A stretch of DNA of 40,255 nt, taken from NCBI GenBank assembly GCA_944389575.1, contig CALXMX010000097.1:1-40255 (forward strand), read 5' to 3'. Source of the stretch: an uncultured Opitutales bacterium. Its GTDB lineage: Bacteria > Verrucomicrobiota > Verrucomicrobiia > Opitutales > Intestinicryptomonadaceae. This document shows, piece by piece, positions 17,554 through 26,802 of this stretch. Both the position numbers and the translations under genes were made by a program. Under the pieces are notes generated by a model. It saw only the letters and a list, made by a program, of their open reading frames with translations. It ran no database searches and was not told the origin of the DNA. Every line of letters begins with the position of its first letter. Position 1 is the first letter of the stretch.

Positions 17554-19002
17554 CTAAGGCTGGAACTCCAGGCCTTCGGCAAATTTAAATTCCTTCAGAT
17601 TGAGATCTTTCTTGCTTGTGATTTTTTTGCCGTTCACGATGAAATTCTTAAACGTTATTCCCGACACGTTCGAGTCTCCGTCAAAGCCCGCTATTCTCGA
17701 ATACGGCGGATTGTAGGGCGAGGTCACGGATATATTCTCCATGCGAATATTTGAAATCTTCCCGCGCTTTTCGTCGCGCGAATATCTGGAGAACATTATG
17801 CGGAAGTCGATAAGCCCCGCGCCGGTATCCTCCACGCGAATGTCCTTGTAGAGCACGTCGCGCACATGCGCCCTGTCTCCGTTGTGTATGGTGAACACCA
17901 TTTCCCCCGTAAGGGTTTCGGGATTGCGCTTTAGCTGGCGAACGTACCACGGATTGTCCTGCGTATGGATTATGTCGAGATTTTCAAACACTATGTTTTT
18001 TATTTCGTCTCCGCGCGTCTCAAATCCTATTTCGAGACAGTTGCCGTAAATTCCGTTCCACAATACGCAGTCGCGGACGGCGACGTTCTCGACGCTGTTG
18101 GGCTTAGAGTGATCGAAGTATCTGGCCGTATATCCGACGGCGGCCTTTATCGCGATGCAGTCGTCCCTGTTGTAGATAAAGGAGTTTTTCACGAGCACGT
18201 TCCTGCACGAGACTATGTCTATTCCGTCGTCCCAATCGGCTTTCCCCACGGTTTTTATGCCGTCAATTACGATGTCGCTGCTGGCGAAAATCGGTATCGT
18301 CCAGTTGGGCGACTGCACCGCGGTAATGCCCTCTATGCGCAAATTTTCGGTCGTGTTTATCTGAATGAGGTTTGAGCTTTTTCCCTGCCTGCGGGAGGCC
18401 CACGGAATCTTTTCGCCCGACAAAATTCCCCGCCCGCATATGCGAATGTCGCGCGACTGCGAAGCCCTGAAATTGTCCCCGGCCAAAAACGTGCCGTAGA
18501 CAATCGCCCCGCCCTCGATGTAAACCGTGGTGGAGCTTGGAATGAACGTCTCCTGCTCTATGTTGTGAATTTTGCCGGATTCAAAGAACATCACGTCGGC
18601 GTCGCCCTTCTTCGGGGCGTCGCGTTCGGGCGGATTGGCGAAGACGAAAAGCGGCCTTTCGAGATCGCCGTTTACCTCCACGCACAACAGCTGCGGCTTC
18701 GACAGGCTGAACACAATCTCCCCGTCCTCTATCTTGGGTTTTACGCCGGCTGACAACGGGCGCACTACCGCGCTCTCGACCTTGAAGAGCGGGCGTATCC
18801 TGACTTCCACCTCTCCGGCAATGTCAAAGTTGGCTATGTCCCCGCCGGGCGCGGGATACGCATAACACGGCTCGCCGTCCAAGAACACCTCGAAATTTTC
18901 GGATTTCGGAGCGTCCTCAGAATAGTTGTACGTCCTGAAATTCGCCCCCGCGCAGCCGCCCAAAAGCAGCGCCGTCACAATCGCAAAGATTAGCCTCGCC
19001 AT
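17554..19002 (-). CDS. Exported lipoprotein beta-helix glycoside hydrolase (GH28/GH49-like)
   Basis: 482 aa. The signal peptide has lipobox LGGC (C17). An N-terminal beta-sandwich-like region (about 25-150) precedes a right-handed parallel beta-helix with motifs DWDDGID (256-262), DDCIAIK (280-286) and GNCLEIG (320-326). The acidic pairs match the polygalacturonase (GH28) catalytic aspartates, but the GHG histidine segment is replaced by GNC; the two-domain layout also recalls GH49. It probably cleaves a polysaccharide at the cell surface. The ATG at 19002 is chosen over a TTG at 19008 because GGGGGAG lies 8 nt away. A good promoter precedes it and it is divergent from manC. Polysaccharide lyase or epimerase remain alternatives. 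Confidence 0.78.
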   Translation of the reverse strand: MARLIFAIVTALLLGGCAGANFRTYNYSEDAPKSENFEVFLDGEPCYAYPAPGGDIANFDIAGEVEVRIRPLFKVESAVVRPLSAGVKPKIEDGEIVFSLSKPQLLCVEVNGDLERPLFVFANPPERDAPKKGDADVMFFESGKIHNIEQETFIPSSTTVYIEGGAIVYGTFLAGDNFRASQSRDIRICGRGILSGEKIPWASRRQGKSSNLIQINTTENLRIEGITAVQSPNWTIPIFASSDIVIDGIKTVGKADWDDGIDIVSCRNVLVKNSFIYNRDDCIAIKAAVGYTARYFDHSKPNSVENVAVRDCVLWNGIYGNCLEIGFETRGDEIKNIVFENLDIIHTQDNPWYVRQLKRNPETLTGEMVFTIHNGDRAHVRDVLYKDIRVEDTGAGLIDFRIMFSRYSRDEKRGKISNIRMENISVTSPYNPPYSRIAGFDGDSNVSGITFKNFIVNGKKITSKKDLNLKEFKFAEGLEFQP

Positions 19003-19031
19003 ATTCAAATCTCCCCCTTCTCTGGCTTATA

Positions 19032-19059
19032 TATATACCGCGCGACGCCCGGCTGTCAA
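19032..19059 (-). promoter_or_regulatory. Sigma70-like promoter of the beta-helix hydrolase gene
   Basis: On the minus strand TTGACA (complement of 19054-19059), a 16-bp spacer and TATATA (complement of 19032-19037) form a near-consensus promoter. It sits about 30 bp upstream of the ATG at 19002, inside the 109-bp divergent region shared with manC. Confidence 0.7.
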
Positions 19060-19111
19060 CGCGCAAACGCGCAATATAGGCTTTACAGGAGGGGGCATTT
19101 GAAGCTTAATC

Positions 19112-20194
19112 ATGCCGATGAAAAGATACGCCGTCATAATGGCCGGAGGCGCGGGGGAGAGATTCTGGCCGCTGAGCAGAATCTCCAAACCCAAGCATCT
19201 ATGGAACGTCACGGGCGACAAAAAGTGCCTGTTGTCGCAGACATTCGCAAGGGTGTCGAAGATCGTTCCCAGGAAAAACGTAATCGTAATTTCCGGGGCC
19301 GAACAGCTTGAGGCCGCCCGCCAAGCCTGCCCGGAAATTCCGCCGGAGCAGATGATAGCCGAACCCTGCGGGCGCGACACAACGGCCGCGATAGGGCTGG
19401 CGGCGATTCTCGTAGAGCGCGCGGCGGGCGGCGCGGAGTCGTCCTTCGCGGTGTTTCCGTCGGACCACATCGTTGAGGGCGAAAGGGACTTTAAGTCCAC
19501 CCTTTTGCAGGCCTTTGAAGTTGCCGAAGGCGGCGACAGATTAGTGACGATAGGAATAAAGCCTCTGTTTCCCGCCACGGGATACGGATATGTCCGCCGC
19601 GGCGAAAAGATAGAGACGTCTTTCGGCGACGCCTATTTCGCGCGCAAATTTTGCGAGAAGCCCAACGCCAAGCGCGCGGCGAGATACCTGAAAAGCGGCG
19701 ACTTCTACTGGAACGCCGGAATGTTCGTATGGCGGACGGACTCGATACTCAAAGCCATAGAGAGAAACGTTCCGCAAACTTTTGCAATCCTGCGCGGCGT
19801 GCGCGGCAAGCTGGACCGCGGCGCTTCGCTCGACTCCGTTTTGAAACGCGCATACCCGAAGATTGAAAAAATCAGCATAGATTTTTCGGTGATGGAAAAG
19901 GCGCGCAACGCGTGTGTCGTCCCGGCGCGCTTCAAGTGGGACGACGTCGGCTCATGGAGCGCCGTGGAGCGCCACCGCAAGCGCGACGAGCGCGGAAACG
20001 CGGCGGTCGGGCGCGTCTTTTCGGAGGACGCCTCCGACTGCATAGTATTCGACGCCGCGGGACGCGCCACCGCCCTGCTTGGCGTCAAGGATCTCATAGT
20101 CGTCCACGCCGGCGACGCGACGCTCGTCTGCCACCGCTCGTGCGCGGAAAAGCTAAAACAGCTCGTCCGCAAACTTCCGAACGAATATAGATAA
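19112..20194 (+). CDS. manC: Mannose-1-phosphate guanylyltransferase
   Basis: 360-aa nucleotidyltransferase that makes GDP-mannose from mannose-1-phosphate and GTP. The pyrophosphorylase signature MAGGAGERFWPLSRISKPK (about 10-28) is present, followed by EPCGRDTTAAIGLAA, VFPSDH, PATGYGYVRRG, EKP and FYWNAGMFVWR, all diagnostic of the GMP family. It is the short form without a C-terminal phosphomannose isomerase domain. The ATG at 19112 or 19118 may be used; an AGGAGGG lies 20-odd nt upstream, too far for normal spacing. GDP-mannose feeds the fucose synthase gene (20670) only through GDP-mannose 4,6-dehydratase, whose gene is not in this window. The symbol is firm at family level. Confidence 0.92.
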   Translation: MPMKRYAVIMAGGAGERFWPLSRISKPKHLWNVTGDKKCLLSQTFARVSKIVPRKNVIVISGAEQLEAARQACPEIPPEQMIAEPCGRDTTAAIGLAAILVERAAGGAESSFAVFPSDHIVEGERDFKSTLLQAFEVAEGGDRLVTIGIKPLFPATGYGYVRRGEKIETSFGDAYFARKFCEKPNAKRAARYLKSGDFYWNAGMFVWRTDSILKAIERNVPQTFAILRGVRGKLDRGASLDSVLKRAYPKIEKISIDFSVMEKARNACVVPARFKWDDVGSWSAVERHRKRDERGNAAVGRVFSEDASDCIVFDAAGRATALLGVKDLIVVHAGDATLVCHRSCAEKLKQLVRKLPNEYR

Positions 20195-20669
20195 TCGCCG
20201 AAAATGAAAACCGCGCAATCGGTGCAATCGGACATGCGGCGCGCGTCCGCCCCCTCCGGGCTTTCCGCCCGAACGCGTTGCCCGGCGAGCGCGCCGGTCG
20301 TGCCGGGTGTGCCTGGTGCGGCGGACGCGACAAACGCGGGTGTTTATCGCACAATCGGCCCTATGAGTTCCGAAGAAAAACAGTTTCAGCATGCCGTTGC
20401 GCCTTTGAGTGTGCTGCGGCTTTGGCGAATCCGACGCATAGGCGGCGCGCGCAATGCGGAAGGCCGGAAACTAAAATGCGCGCGAGAACCCGCCCTTCAA
20501 CCTCCGAAACTCCGCAAAGCGCCGCCCGTAAAAAATCCGGAAATGCTCCGGCAGGCCGTCCGGGAGGCGGATGGACAATTCGGATTCGGCCGCAGCAAAA
20601 ACGCAAACGCGGCGGCAGTTTTGCCGCCCGCCGCCGACTTTAAACCCGCACAATAAAACTTACCAACGA
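20195..20669. other. Spacer between manC and the fucose synthase gene
   Basis: A 475-bp GC-rich spacer. I see no gene, terminator with T-run or clear promoter. Open frames on both strands are Arg/Ala/Pro-rich and lack recognisable motifs. Confidence 0.5.
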
Positions 20670-21617
20670 ATGAAAAAATCCGACAAAATCTATCTGGCCG
20701 GGCACCGCGGAATGGTGGGAGCGGCAATATTGAGACATCTGCGCAAATCGGGATTTGAAAACTTTGTCACGCGTGCGCATTCCGAGCTGGACCTCTGCGA
20801 CCAGCGCGCGACCGAGGACTTCTTCGCCTCCGAGAGGCCGGACGTCGCCATAATAGCCGCCGCAAAAGTCGGAGGAATCTTCGCCAACAGCCAGTACCCG
20901 GCCGACTTTATCGAAATAAATCTCGCAATCGCCCTGAACGCGATTCGCGCCGCGCGCAAGGCCGGCGTAAGGCGGCTGCTGTATCTCGGGAGCACATGCA
21001 TATACCCGCGCATGGCGCCCCAGCCCATACCGGAGAGCGCCCTGCTTACGGGCGAGCTGGAAAAGACGAACGAGGCCTACGCAATCGCAAAGATAGCGGG
21101 CCTGAAACTGTGCGAATTTTTCAGGCGCCAATACGGATTATTATACCACAGCGCAATGCCGACAAACCTTTACGGCCCGGGCGACAATTACCACGAAAAA
21201 AACTCGCACGTCCTGCCCGCCCTGATGCGCAGGTTTCACGAAGCCAAAATAAACGGCCTCCAAGAGGTGGTTTTGTGGGGCACGGGAACCCCGCTGCGGG
21301 AGTTCCTGCATGTGGACGACCTCGCAAGCGCATGCAAATATCTGCTCGATCTTGAGAACCCCCCGGACTTAGTAAACCTCGGCAGCGGCGAGGAGGTAAG
21401 CATACGCGAACTTGCCGAAATAATCGCCGAAACCGTGGGGTATGAAGGCAAAATCGTTTTGGACACATCGAAGCCCGACGGAACGCCGCGCAAACTCTGC
21501 GACACCTCTTTGCTGCGCTCCCTCGGCTGGAAGCCCAAATACGACATTCGCTCCGGAGTGCGTTCCGCCTATCAAGACTTTCTGCGCGAACTCGCAGACG
21601 GAACGGCGAGAATGTAG
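20670..21617 (+). CDS. fcl: GDP-L-fucose synthase
   Basis: 315-aa extended short-chain dehydrogenase/epimerase converting GDP-4-keto-6-deoxymannose to GDP-L-fucose with NADPH. The glycine motif GHRGMVG (11-17) is the family form. STCIYP (108-113), the catalytic Y137xxxK141 pair, [13 protein letters not shown] and the C-terminal [10 protein letters not shown] block fit closely. The ATG at 20670 begins the conserved sequence directly; the open frame upstream is unrelated. No Shine-Dalgarno sequence is seen. With manC upstream it implies GDP-fucose for surface glycans, but the intermediate enzyme (gmd) is absent from the window. An 8-bp hairpin (21650-21668) follows the stop without a T-run. Confidence 0.94.
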   Translation: MKKSDKIYLAGHRGMVGAAILRHLRKSGFENFVTRAHSELDLCDQRATEDFFASERPDVAIIAAAKVGGIFANSQYPADFIEINLAIALNAIRAARKAGVRRLLYLGSTCIYPRMAPQPIPESALLTGELEKTNEAYAIAKIAGLKLCEFFRRQYGLLYHSAMPTNLYGPGDNYHEKNSHVLPALMRRFHEAKINGLQEVVLWGTGTPLREFLHVDDLASACKYLLDLENPPDLVNLGSGEEVSIRELAEIIAETVGYEGKIVLDTSKPDGTPRKLCDTSLLRSLGWKPKYDIRSGVRSAYQDFLRELADGTARM

Positions 21618-22176
21618 CGGACAAACGCGCCGCAAAATCTTTCGCACTCTCCATGCGCCGCGCATGGATATGCCGGTTTTTGCAACGTTCGACGTTTTTT
21701 TGCGAAACGCCCTTTCTTTCGCGCGCGAAAAAAAAAGAATCTCAAAACTCTGGAAATTCGCAAACGCCCGCGCAGAATCTGGGCGCAGTCGAAATCCCTC
21801 CGCAATAAAGGGGACGCATGCCAACGCGCGCCGGCACATGCCGCGCGAAAAAATCACCGCTCAAAAGGCGCGCGATACAACGAGAACTTCGCCTTCGCGC
21901 GCAAAATATCCGGCCTCCCTCCAACGCTGAAAATAATGCCAAAGCGCTCGATTAATAATGAAAAATGATGAATGAATAATTTGTCATAAATAACTTGGCG
22001 GCGGAATCGCATATGTCCCCGCAGGCGCTGCGCTTGTTTTATGTTCGGACATAAGCCATTCGCGCCGCGCGCGAACATAAAATTTCATTATTCATTTTTA
22101 ATTATTCATTAAAAAACACAGGCGAGCATACTAATAACAACCCCGCAGACAAACGCGCAGAAAGGCGCGCACGCGG
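21618..22176. other. Gene-free region with AT-rich inverted arms
   Basis: TCCATGCG-CCG-CGCATGGA (21650-21668) is a perfect hairpin without a T-run, just after fcl. Two AT-rich tracts, 21951-21980 and 22081-22112, are imperfect inverted copies built of AATGAAT-like units and flank about 100 bp that contains the dyad TTATGTTCGGACATAA (near 22038-22053). No coding sequence is recognised inside. Possibly a small non-autonomous repeat element. Confidence 0.45.
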
Positions 22177-24783
22177 CTAATTTGACTTAGGCGCGGGCGT
22201 CGATTCTGGCGAAGGGGCGCCTCCGCCGCGCTTCGCGCTGTCGAGCGGTGGAAGCGTCATCGTCGGACGGGTATCTGTGCGGACGGCCGACTCGTCTGAA
22301 TCCGCGTCCGAATCGGTGCGTCTTGAGGACTCGTCCTGCTCGAATATTATCTTTCTGCGGCCCTTGTTATAAATTATGCGCGGAGCGTTAACGCGGGTGT
22401 TGTCCTGCGTGTTCACCACCGTGGGATTTTCGGAAAGCACTATCATTTCCTCGTCCACATACAAATCCGCGCGCCCGCATTCGACCTCCTTAAGCGCCTG
22501 CGACATCTTGACGTTGCCGCGCATGATTATCTGTACAATCTCCTTCTGCGCGCCCGCGCGCGGAGGCCTCATTACGACCTCAATCCTGTCGCATTCCCCG
22601 TCGAGATCCGTTCCCGAAATGGAGACATTCCCCTCGAAGAAATATTTATCTACGCCGTCGGGGGTGGACATCAACCATTGCCTGTCGCTTTTTATGACGG
22701 TTTTGGAGGGCTTCTTGCCGGAAGCCAGCGAAGAGTCCAAACCCAAATTCCCGGTGGGAGGCAAAGTGACGGACGGACGTTTGCCGGGATTGTCCGGGGA
22801 AATCGAGAGCTCGACATACCTGTGTTCCGACTTTCCCGCTCCGTCCGTTTCCAGCCGCGGATAAATCGTCGCAATCTCCGAATCCGCCTCGTATCCGCGC
22901 TGCCTCAGGCGCACGTTGTTAGAGGCTACAATCTTATTTACGCGCGCGCTTCCCTTGCCGTCGGACTTTGCGAATACATCCATTTTCTCGCAGGTCGCCA
23001 CGGCGGAATCCGAGTCTATGCGCACATCGTTCAGGAATGTGAAAAACATGTTTTCGCCGCTTCTGCTGAACTGGAGGATTTTGGAGCTTACCACCGTCGG
23101 CGCGCTCCGCTTTCGGGAAGCTGCCGGGCGGGCGCGGCCCGGCGCCTTTTTGGGAGCGGGCGCGGAGAGTGCGCGCCTGTACTCGGCGGACGCCAGCTCA
23201 CCACTTATTTCGAGGCGAACGCGGGAATCCTTCCGCCCTCCCCCGGCTTTATCCGACATCGCCTCCGAAAGGGCGACGCCGCTGTTCTTTTCCCTTTGAA
23301 AAATTATTACCGCACTCTTGAGTATCGTTCCGCGCTTTGAATCGCGCAGGCTGGCCCTGCCGGTCAGCCACACCTCCGACTTCTTCGGAAGTATTTCTAT
23401 ATTGTCGGCAACCGCGTCGCCGTCGTCGTTGGAGAACTTGACTCTCCCCTTGCCCTTAATGGAGTCTATTTCCGCCTTTGAATCGCCGCCGCCTTTTGAA
23501 AACGCGGTCATTTCGTCGCACGCGGCGGTGAAGTCCGGAGCGGCCACCTTGACGTTTCCCTTGAAGTCGAACTCGTGTCTGGCGCCGGCGTCCCTCATCT
23601 CTATATTGTCCGCGGAAATGACTATCGTCTGCTTGCGCCCCTTGTCGTCTATGTGCAAAAGGACGGCGCGGGCGCGCGCGCTATCGGAGGAGCGGGCGAT
23701 TACCTTTTTGCCGGACTTATCCAAAAAAATCTTGTCGCCGAAAAGCGTCGCCTTGCTGGAGGCGTCGTATATGCTTGGCGAATCGCCCAAGAGCGCCGTC
23801 GATTTTGACGGAACGACAAACGCCGAACCCGACGTAGCCGAAAGCTTGTCGCGCTCGATTTTCACGTTGCCCTTTGCCGAGATGTCGCGCACGCCGCCGC
23901 CGGACTTCGGGGCCGTCACGACCATTTCATCGCAGGCTATCTTCATGTCGCCCGAATCGACGCGCACGTTTTTTTCGAGGCCGAACACGTTGTTTTCCGC
24001 GGAATGATCCAGCGTTGCCACGTCGGAAAAAAGCCAGGTTGAATCCTCCTTTTTGGAAGAATCCGCCTTTTGCGGAATATCCTTCGCGCCCTCCGCGGGA
24101 GCGCCGCCTTCTGGAGAATCGGAGGCTGGCGGAACTGAAACCTGCGGAGTTGAAGCCTTCGGAACCGAATCTTTCGGTGCTGAAGGCGCAGGAAGCGAAG
24201 CCTGCGGGGTCGAAGGCGCCGGGGTCGAAGGCGCGGCGGAAGAATTCGCCGCAGCGGACTCGGAGGAAGTGGGCGCCCCGGAATCCGGGGAAGCCTTGGA
24301 GCGGCCGAAAAAGTTTATCTTTACGTCGCCGAATACGCGCACGATTTTTTTTGCGCCGTCCCAATCCCAACGCGAGCCGGAGAGAGAAAATTCGTCCGCC
24401 TTCACGCCTATCGGGGACTGCCCGGTCACCGCTTTGGTGGACGGATTCACCTGCGCCTGCGGGCTGGTTATCTCGGCTCTCATGCGGGACTTGGCGTCGG
24501 CGTCGTAGAGGCGCAGGCGCATTCCGTCTATGTCTATGCGAGACTCGTCCACATAAGTGGCCTTGTCGCCGAAAAGCTCCCACTCCTTCCGGCCGCTCTT
24601 GTCGTCAAAGCTCGGAAGCTCGAAGTTCGTCATGTCGCCGACAAGCATCGTAGTCTGGCGCCGCGCGGCCTCCGCGGAGGCCGCCGCAAACGCCAGCGCG
24701 CAAATCGCCTGCGCCGCGAAAATTCGCGCCAGAACGCGACCAAAAACTCCAAAACTCGATTTCGACATCGGCGCCCGCAACAT
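22177..24783 (-). CDS. LptC-LptA-like fusion protein with four OstA-type repeats
   Basis: 868 aa. The signal or anchor is at about residues 7-40. An LptC-like unit (about 65-160: WELFGDKATYVDE ... VRVFGDVKINFF) precedes a Pro/Ser/Ala-rich linker (about 163-245). Four OstA/LptA-like beta units follow, near 248-360, 385-495, 564-640 and 700-815. Each has a Cys followed by an acidic pair (C284, C422, C598, C731) and a later (G/N)-x-V-(K/R) strand such as ISAKGNVKI or IMRGNVKM. Such modules form the periplasmic LPS bridge. Normal LptA is about 185 aa with one domain, so this is far larger. It starts 1 bp after the elbB stop. The LPS-transport role is inferred. Confidence 0.75.
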   Translation of the reverse strand: MLRAPMSKSSFGVFGRVLARIFAAQAICALAFAAASAEAARRQTTMLVGDMTNFELPSFDDKSGRKEWELFGDKATYVDESRIDIDGMRLRLYDADAKSRMRAEITSPQAQVNPSTKAVTGQSPIGVKADEFSLSGSRWDWDGAKKIVRVFGDVKINFFGRSKASPDSGAPTSSESAAANSSAAPSTPAPSTPQASLPAPSAPKDSVPKASTPQVSVPPASDSPEGGAPAEGAKDIPQKADSSKKEDSTWLFSDVATLDHSAENNVFGLEKNVRVDSGDMKIACDEMVVTAPKSGGGVRDISAKGNVKIERDKLSATSGSAFVVPSKSTALLGDSPSIYDASSKATLFGDKIFLDKSGKKVIARSSDSARARAVLLHIDDKGRKQTIVISADNIEMRDAGARHEFDFKGNVKVAAPDFTAACDEMTAFSKGGGDSKAEIDSIKGKGRVKFSNDDGDAVADNIEILPKKSEVWLTGRASLRDSKRGTILKSAVIIFQREKNSGVALSEAMSDKAGGGRKDSRVRLEISGELASAEYRRALSAPAPKKAPGRARPAASRKRSAPTVVSSKILQFSRSGENMFFTFLNDVRIDSDSAVATCEKMDVFAKSDGKGSARVNKIVASNNVRLRQRGYEADSEIATIYPRLETDGAGKSEHRYVELSISPDNPGKRPSVTLPPTGNLGLDSSLASGKKPSKTVIKSDRQWLMSTPDGVDKYFFEGNVSISGTDLDGECDRIEVVMRPPRAGAQKEIVQIIMRGNVKMSQALKEVECGRADLYVDEEMIVLSENPTVVNTQDNTRVNAPRIIYNKGRRKIIFEQDESSRRTDSDADSDESAVRTDTRPTMTLPPLDSAKRGGGAPSPESTPAPKSN

Positions 24784-24784
24784 G

Positions 24785-25447
24785 CTATTTCAACATTTCC
24801 GCAATCATTTTTCCAACGCCCTCGTCGACCTCCGATATGTCGGCCGCGCTCATGTATGCGGGCGTGGAATAAACTCCGAACTTTTCGTCGCAGACAAAAT
24901 CCTTAGGCGAACACTCCACGTGCTCGGCTCCCATTGCGGCGAGCGCGGCGGCCGTATCCTTGTCGGAGCCTATAGTCAGCCGAACGCCGCCGCCGATCAC
25001 CTTCGCGGCTATGACGGGAGAAATACAGACGAATGCCGTCTTTTTGCCGGCGGCCGCCATCGCCTTTATCGCCCGTTCGACATCCGCGTTCACGGAACAG
25101 CCGGCGCCGTCGCGCGCAAATGTCGAAAGATTCTTCGCCGCGCCGAATCCGCCGGGAAAGACAAGCGCGTCAAACTCGGCCGCATTGAAGCCGGAAAGCG
25201 GAAGGACATTCCCGCGCGCGATTCTCGCAGACTCCTCCATAACCCTCCTGACGCCGCCCTCGCACGCGCCGGTCATGTGGTTTACGACGTCGGACTGCTC
25301 TATGTCCGGCGCAAAGAACGCCACGCGCGCGCCGCGCTTTACAAGATTGAGCAGCACGCAGACAGACTCGTGTATTTCCGATCCGTCATACACTCCGCAC
25401 CCCGACAAAACAACCGCAACGTTTTTTGCATTCAAACCGTCTTTCAT
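24785..25447 (-). CDS. elbB: ElbB/ES1 family DJ-1/PfpI-fold protein
   Basis: 220 aa. The N-terminus (VAVVLSGCGVYDGSEIHE), the ring around FAPDIEQSDVVNH and the nucleophile-elbow Cys in TAFVCISPVIAAK define the ElbB/ES1 branch of the DJ-1/PfpI superfamily. E. coli ElbB has weak glyoxalase activity and was linked to isoprenoid synthesis; the physiological role is not settled. Length is typical. The stop lies 1 bp before the ATG of the LptC/LptA-like gene, so the two are likely co-transcribed, although no functional link is obvious. The MBL hydrolase gene lies 270 bp upstream on the same strand. Confidence 0.92.
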   Translation of the reverse strand: MKDGLNAKNVAVVLSGCGVYDGSEIHESVCVLLNLVKRGARVAFFAPDIEQSDVVNHMTGACEGGVRRVMEESARIARGNVLPLSGFNAAEFDALVFPGGFGAAKNLSTFARDGAGCSVNADVERAIKAMAAAGKKTAFVCISPVIAAKVIGGGVRLTIGSDKDTAAALAAMGAEHVECSPKDFVCDEKFGVYSTPAYMSAADISEVDEGVGKMIAEMLK

Positions 25448-25717
25448 AAGCTATCCCCTTTACATTTTGCAATTCGACCCGAAACCGGAACCGGCAAACC
25501 GCCGGGCAATCCGGCGAATGAAACCGATATTGCCAGTCTCAACTTTTTTCCCCCGCCGGCAAGCCATAAATGAGCCGCATTACGCCGCCGCCTCGAAGCG
25601 CCAGGACAAAAGCGACGCCCAAGGGCGCCGCGCCGAGTTCGCCCGCCGAAAAGCGCAGCCTCGGCAGCCGCGGCCGGCGCGGCGCGCACGGACAGGCGAA
25701 GGCACTCTTCCGGCCGT

Positions 25718-26494
25718 TCACACTTCTAGCGCAAGCCCGTCATAGGCCAAATGACAGCCCTTCGGAAGCCTGCCCTCCCCCACGCCGTAATCTATGTGGG
25801 AAGTCATGTGCGTAAAGTACGAGACTTTCGCGCCAACTATATCGGCGAATTTCACGGCCTCCTCAAGCGACATGTGCGAAGGGTGCGGGGCGAGGCGCAA
25901 AGCCCCCAAAACGAGCAAATCCGCGCCGCGAGCCAATTCGACGGCCTCGCGCGTCAGCAGTTTGCAGTCGCAAAAATACGCCAGTTTTTTTTCGCCCTCC
26001 TCAAAGACCAAGCCGAGCGTCTCTATGCCGCCGTGGGGAAGCGGCGCGCTATGCACGCGGCAACCGGGCGCGATTTCCAGCATCTTCGGCATTGGCGCAA
26101 GTTTGAAGCACGGATACCCCCTCTGCGTTGGCGCGTCGCCGAGCGCGTACGGAAACATCGCCCTTATCCGCTCCAGCCCGTATTCGTTTGAGTACACCGG
26201 AAGGCGGTTCGACGCAAGCCTGTCGCAAAAGCGGCGCAAATCGTCCATTCCCGCGATGTGGTCGGCGTGACCGTGGGTGAGAATGAAAAGATCTATCCAG
26301 TCTATGCGGTTTTGAAGGCACTGAATCCTAAACTCCGGCCCGGCGTCCACCTGTATGTGCCTGCCCCCCGCCTCGACATGGACGTTCGAGCGCATTCTCC
26401 AATTCCTCTTGTTGGAGAGATCCAAGCCGCTGTTGTCAAATCCTATTACCGGAACGCCCTGCGACGTTCCAGTTCCCATGAAAGTCAATTTCAT
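25718..26494 (-). CDS. MBL-fold metallo-hydrolase (PhnP-like phosphodiesterase group)
   Basis: 258 aa. It begins with MKLTFMGTGTSQGVPVIGF, the glycine-rich first strand of the PhnP/RNase Z-like MBL branch. The dinuclear metal motif is LTHGHADHIAGMDDLRRF (HxHxDH), with further ligands in LPHGG, CDCK and the late THMTSH. PhnP hydrolyses cyclic phosphodiesters; related proteins act on other phosphodiesters, so the substrate is open. The ATG at 26494 starts the conserved sequence; AAGGA lies rather far upstream. No C-P lyase genes are near, which argues against a phosphonate role. Possibly the first gene of a minus-strand group with elbB and the Lpt-like gene, though 270 bp separate it from elbB. 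Confidence 0.88.
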   Translation of the reverse strand: MKLTFMGTGTSQGVPVIGFDNSGLDLSNKRNWRMRSNVHVEAGGRHIQVDAGPEFRIQCLQNRIDWIDLFILTHGHADHIAGMDDLRRFCDRLASNRLPVYSNEYGLERIRAMFPYALGDAPTQRGYPCFKLAPMPKMLEIAPGCRVHSAPLPHGGIETLGLVFEEGEKKLAYFCDCKLLTREAVELARGADLLVLGALRLAPHPSHMSLEEAVKFADIVGAKVSYFTHMTSHIDYGVGEGRLPKGCHLAYDGLALEV

Positions 26495-26778
26495 ATTGCC
26501 GCATTTTTTTCCTTTTTGCAAATAAGGCAAAATTTTTTTCGCGACACCCTTTAAGAGGCAGATATGCAAGCAAAAAAAATATCGCCCGCAATGACTCCGA
26601 AGACCTTACCGCGCGCCCAGGCGAATCCCTAATTGAAAATATTCGACCGCATTCCAAACGGACAGCGTCATCTACAGACAGCGTCATCTACCGCCGGCGC
26701 CATCTTAACGGGCAAGACATCGAAGAATTTTTCTGAATAAGAAAATTTTTCATCAAAGCCCGCCGTACCGCGATTCAA

Positions 26779-26799
26779 ATATTAGAAAGATTCTAATAT
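26779..26799. repeat. Perfect 9-bp AT-rich inverted repeat
   Basis: ATATTAGAA and TTCTAATAT flank a 3-nt AGA. It could be an operator half-site pair or a weak hairpin; no T-run follows. The neighbouring 26-bp direct repeat begins 4 bp downstream. Confidence 0.6.
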
Positions 26800-26802
26800 C
26801 AG

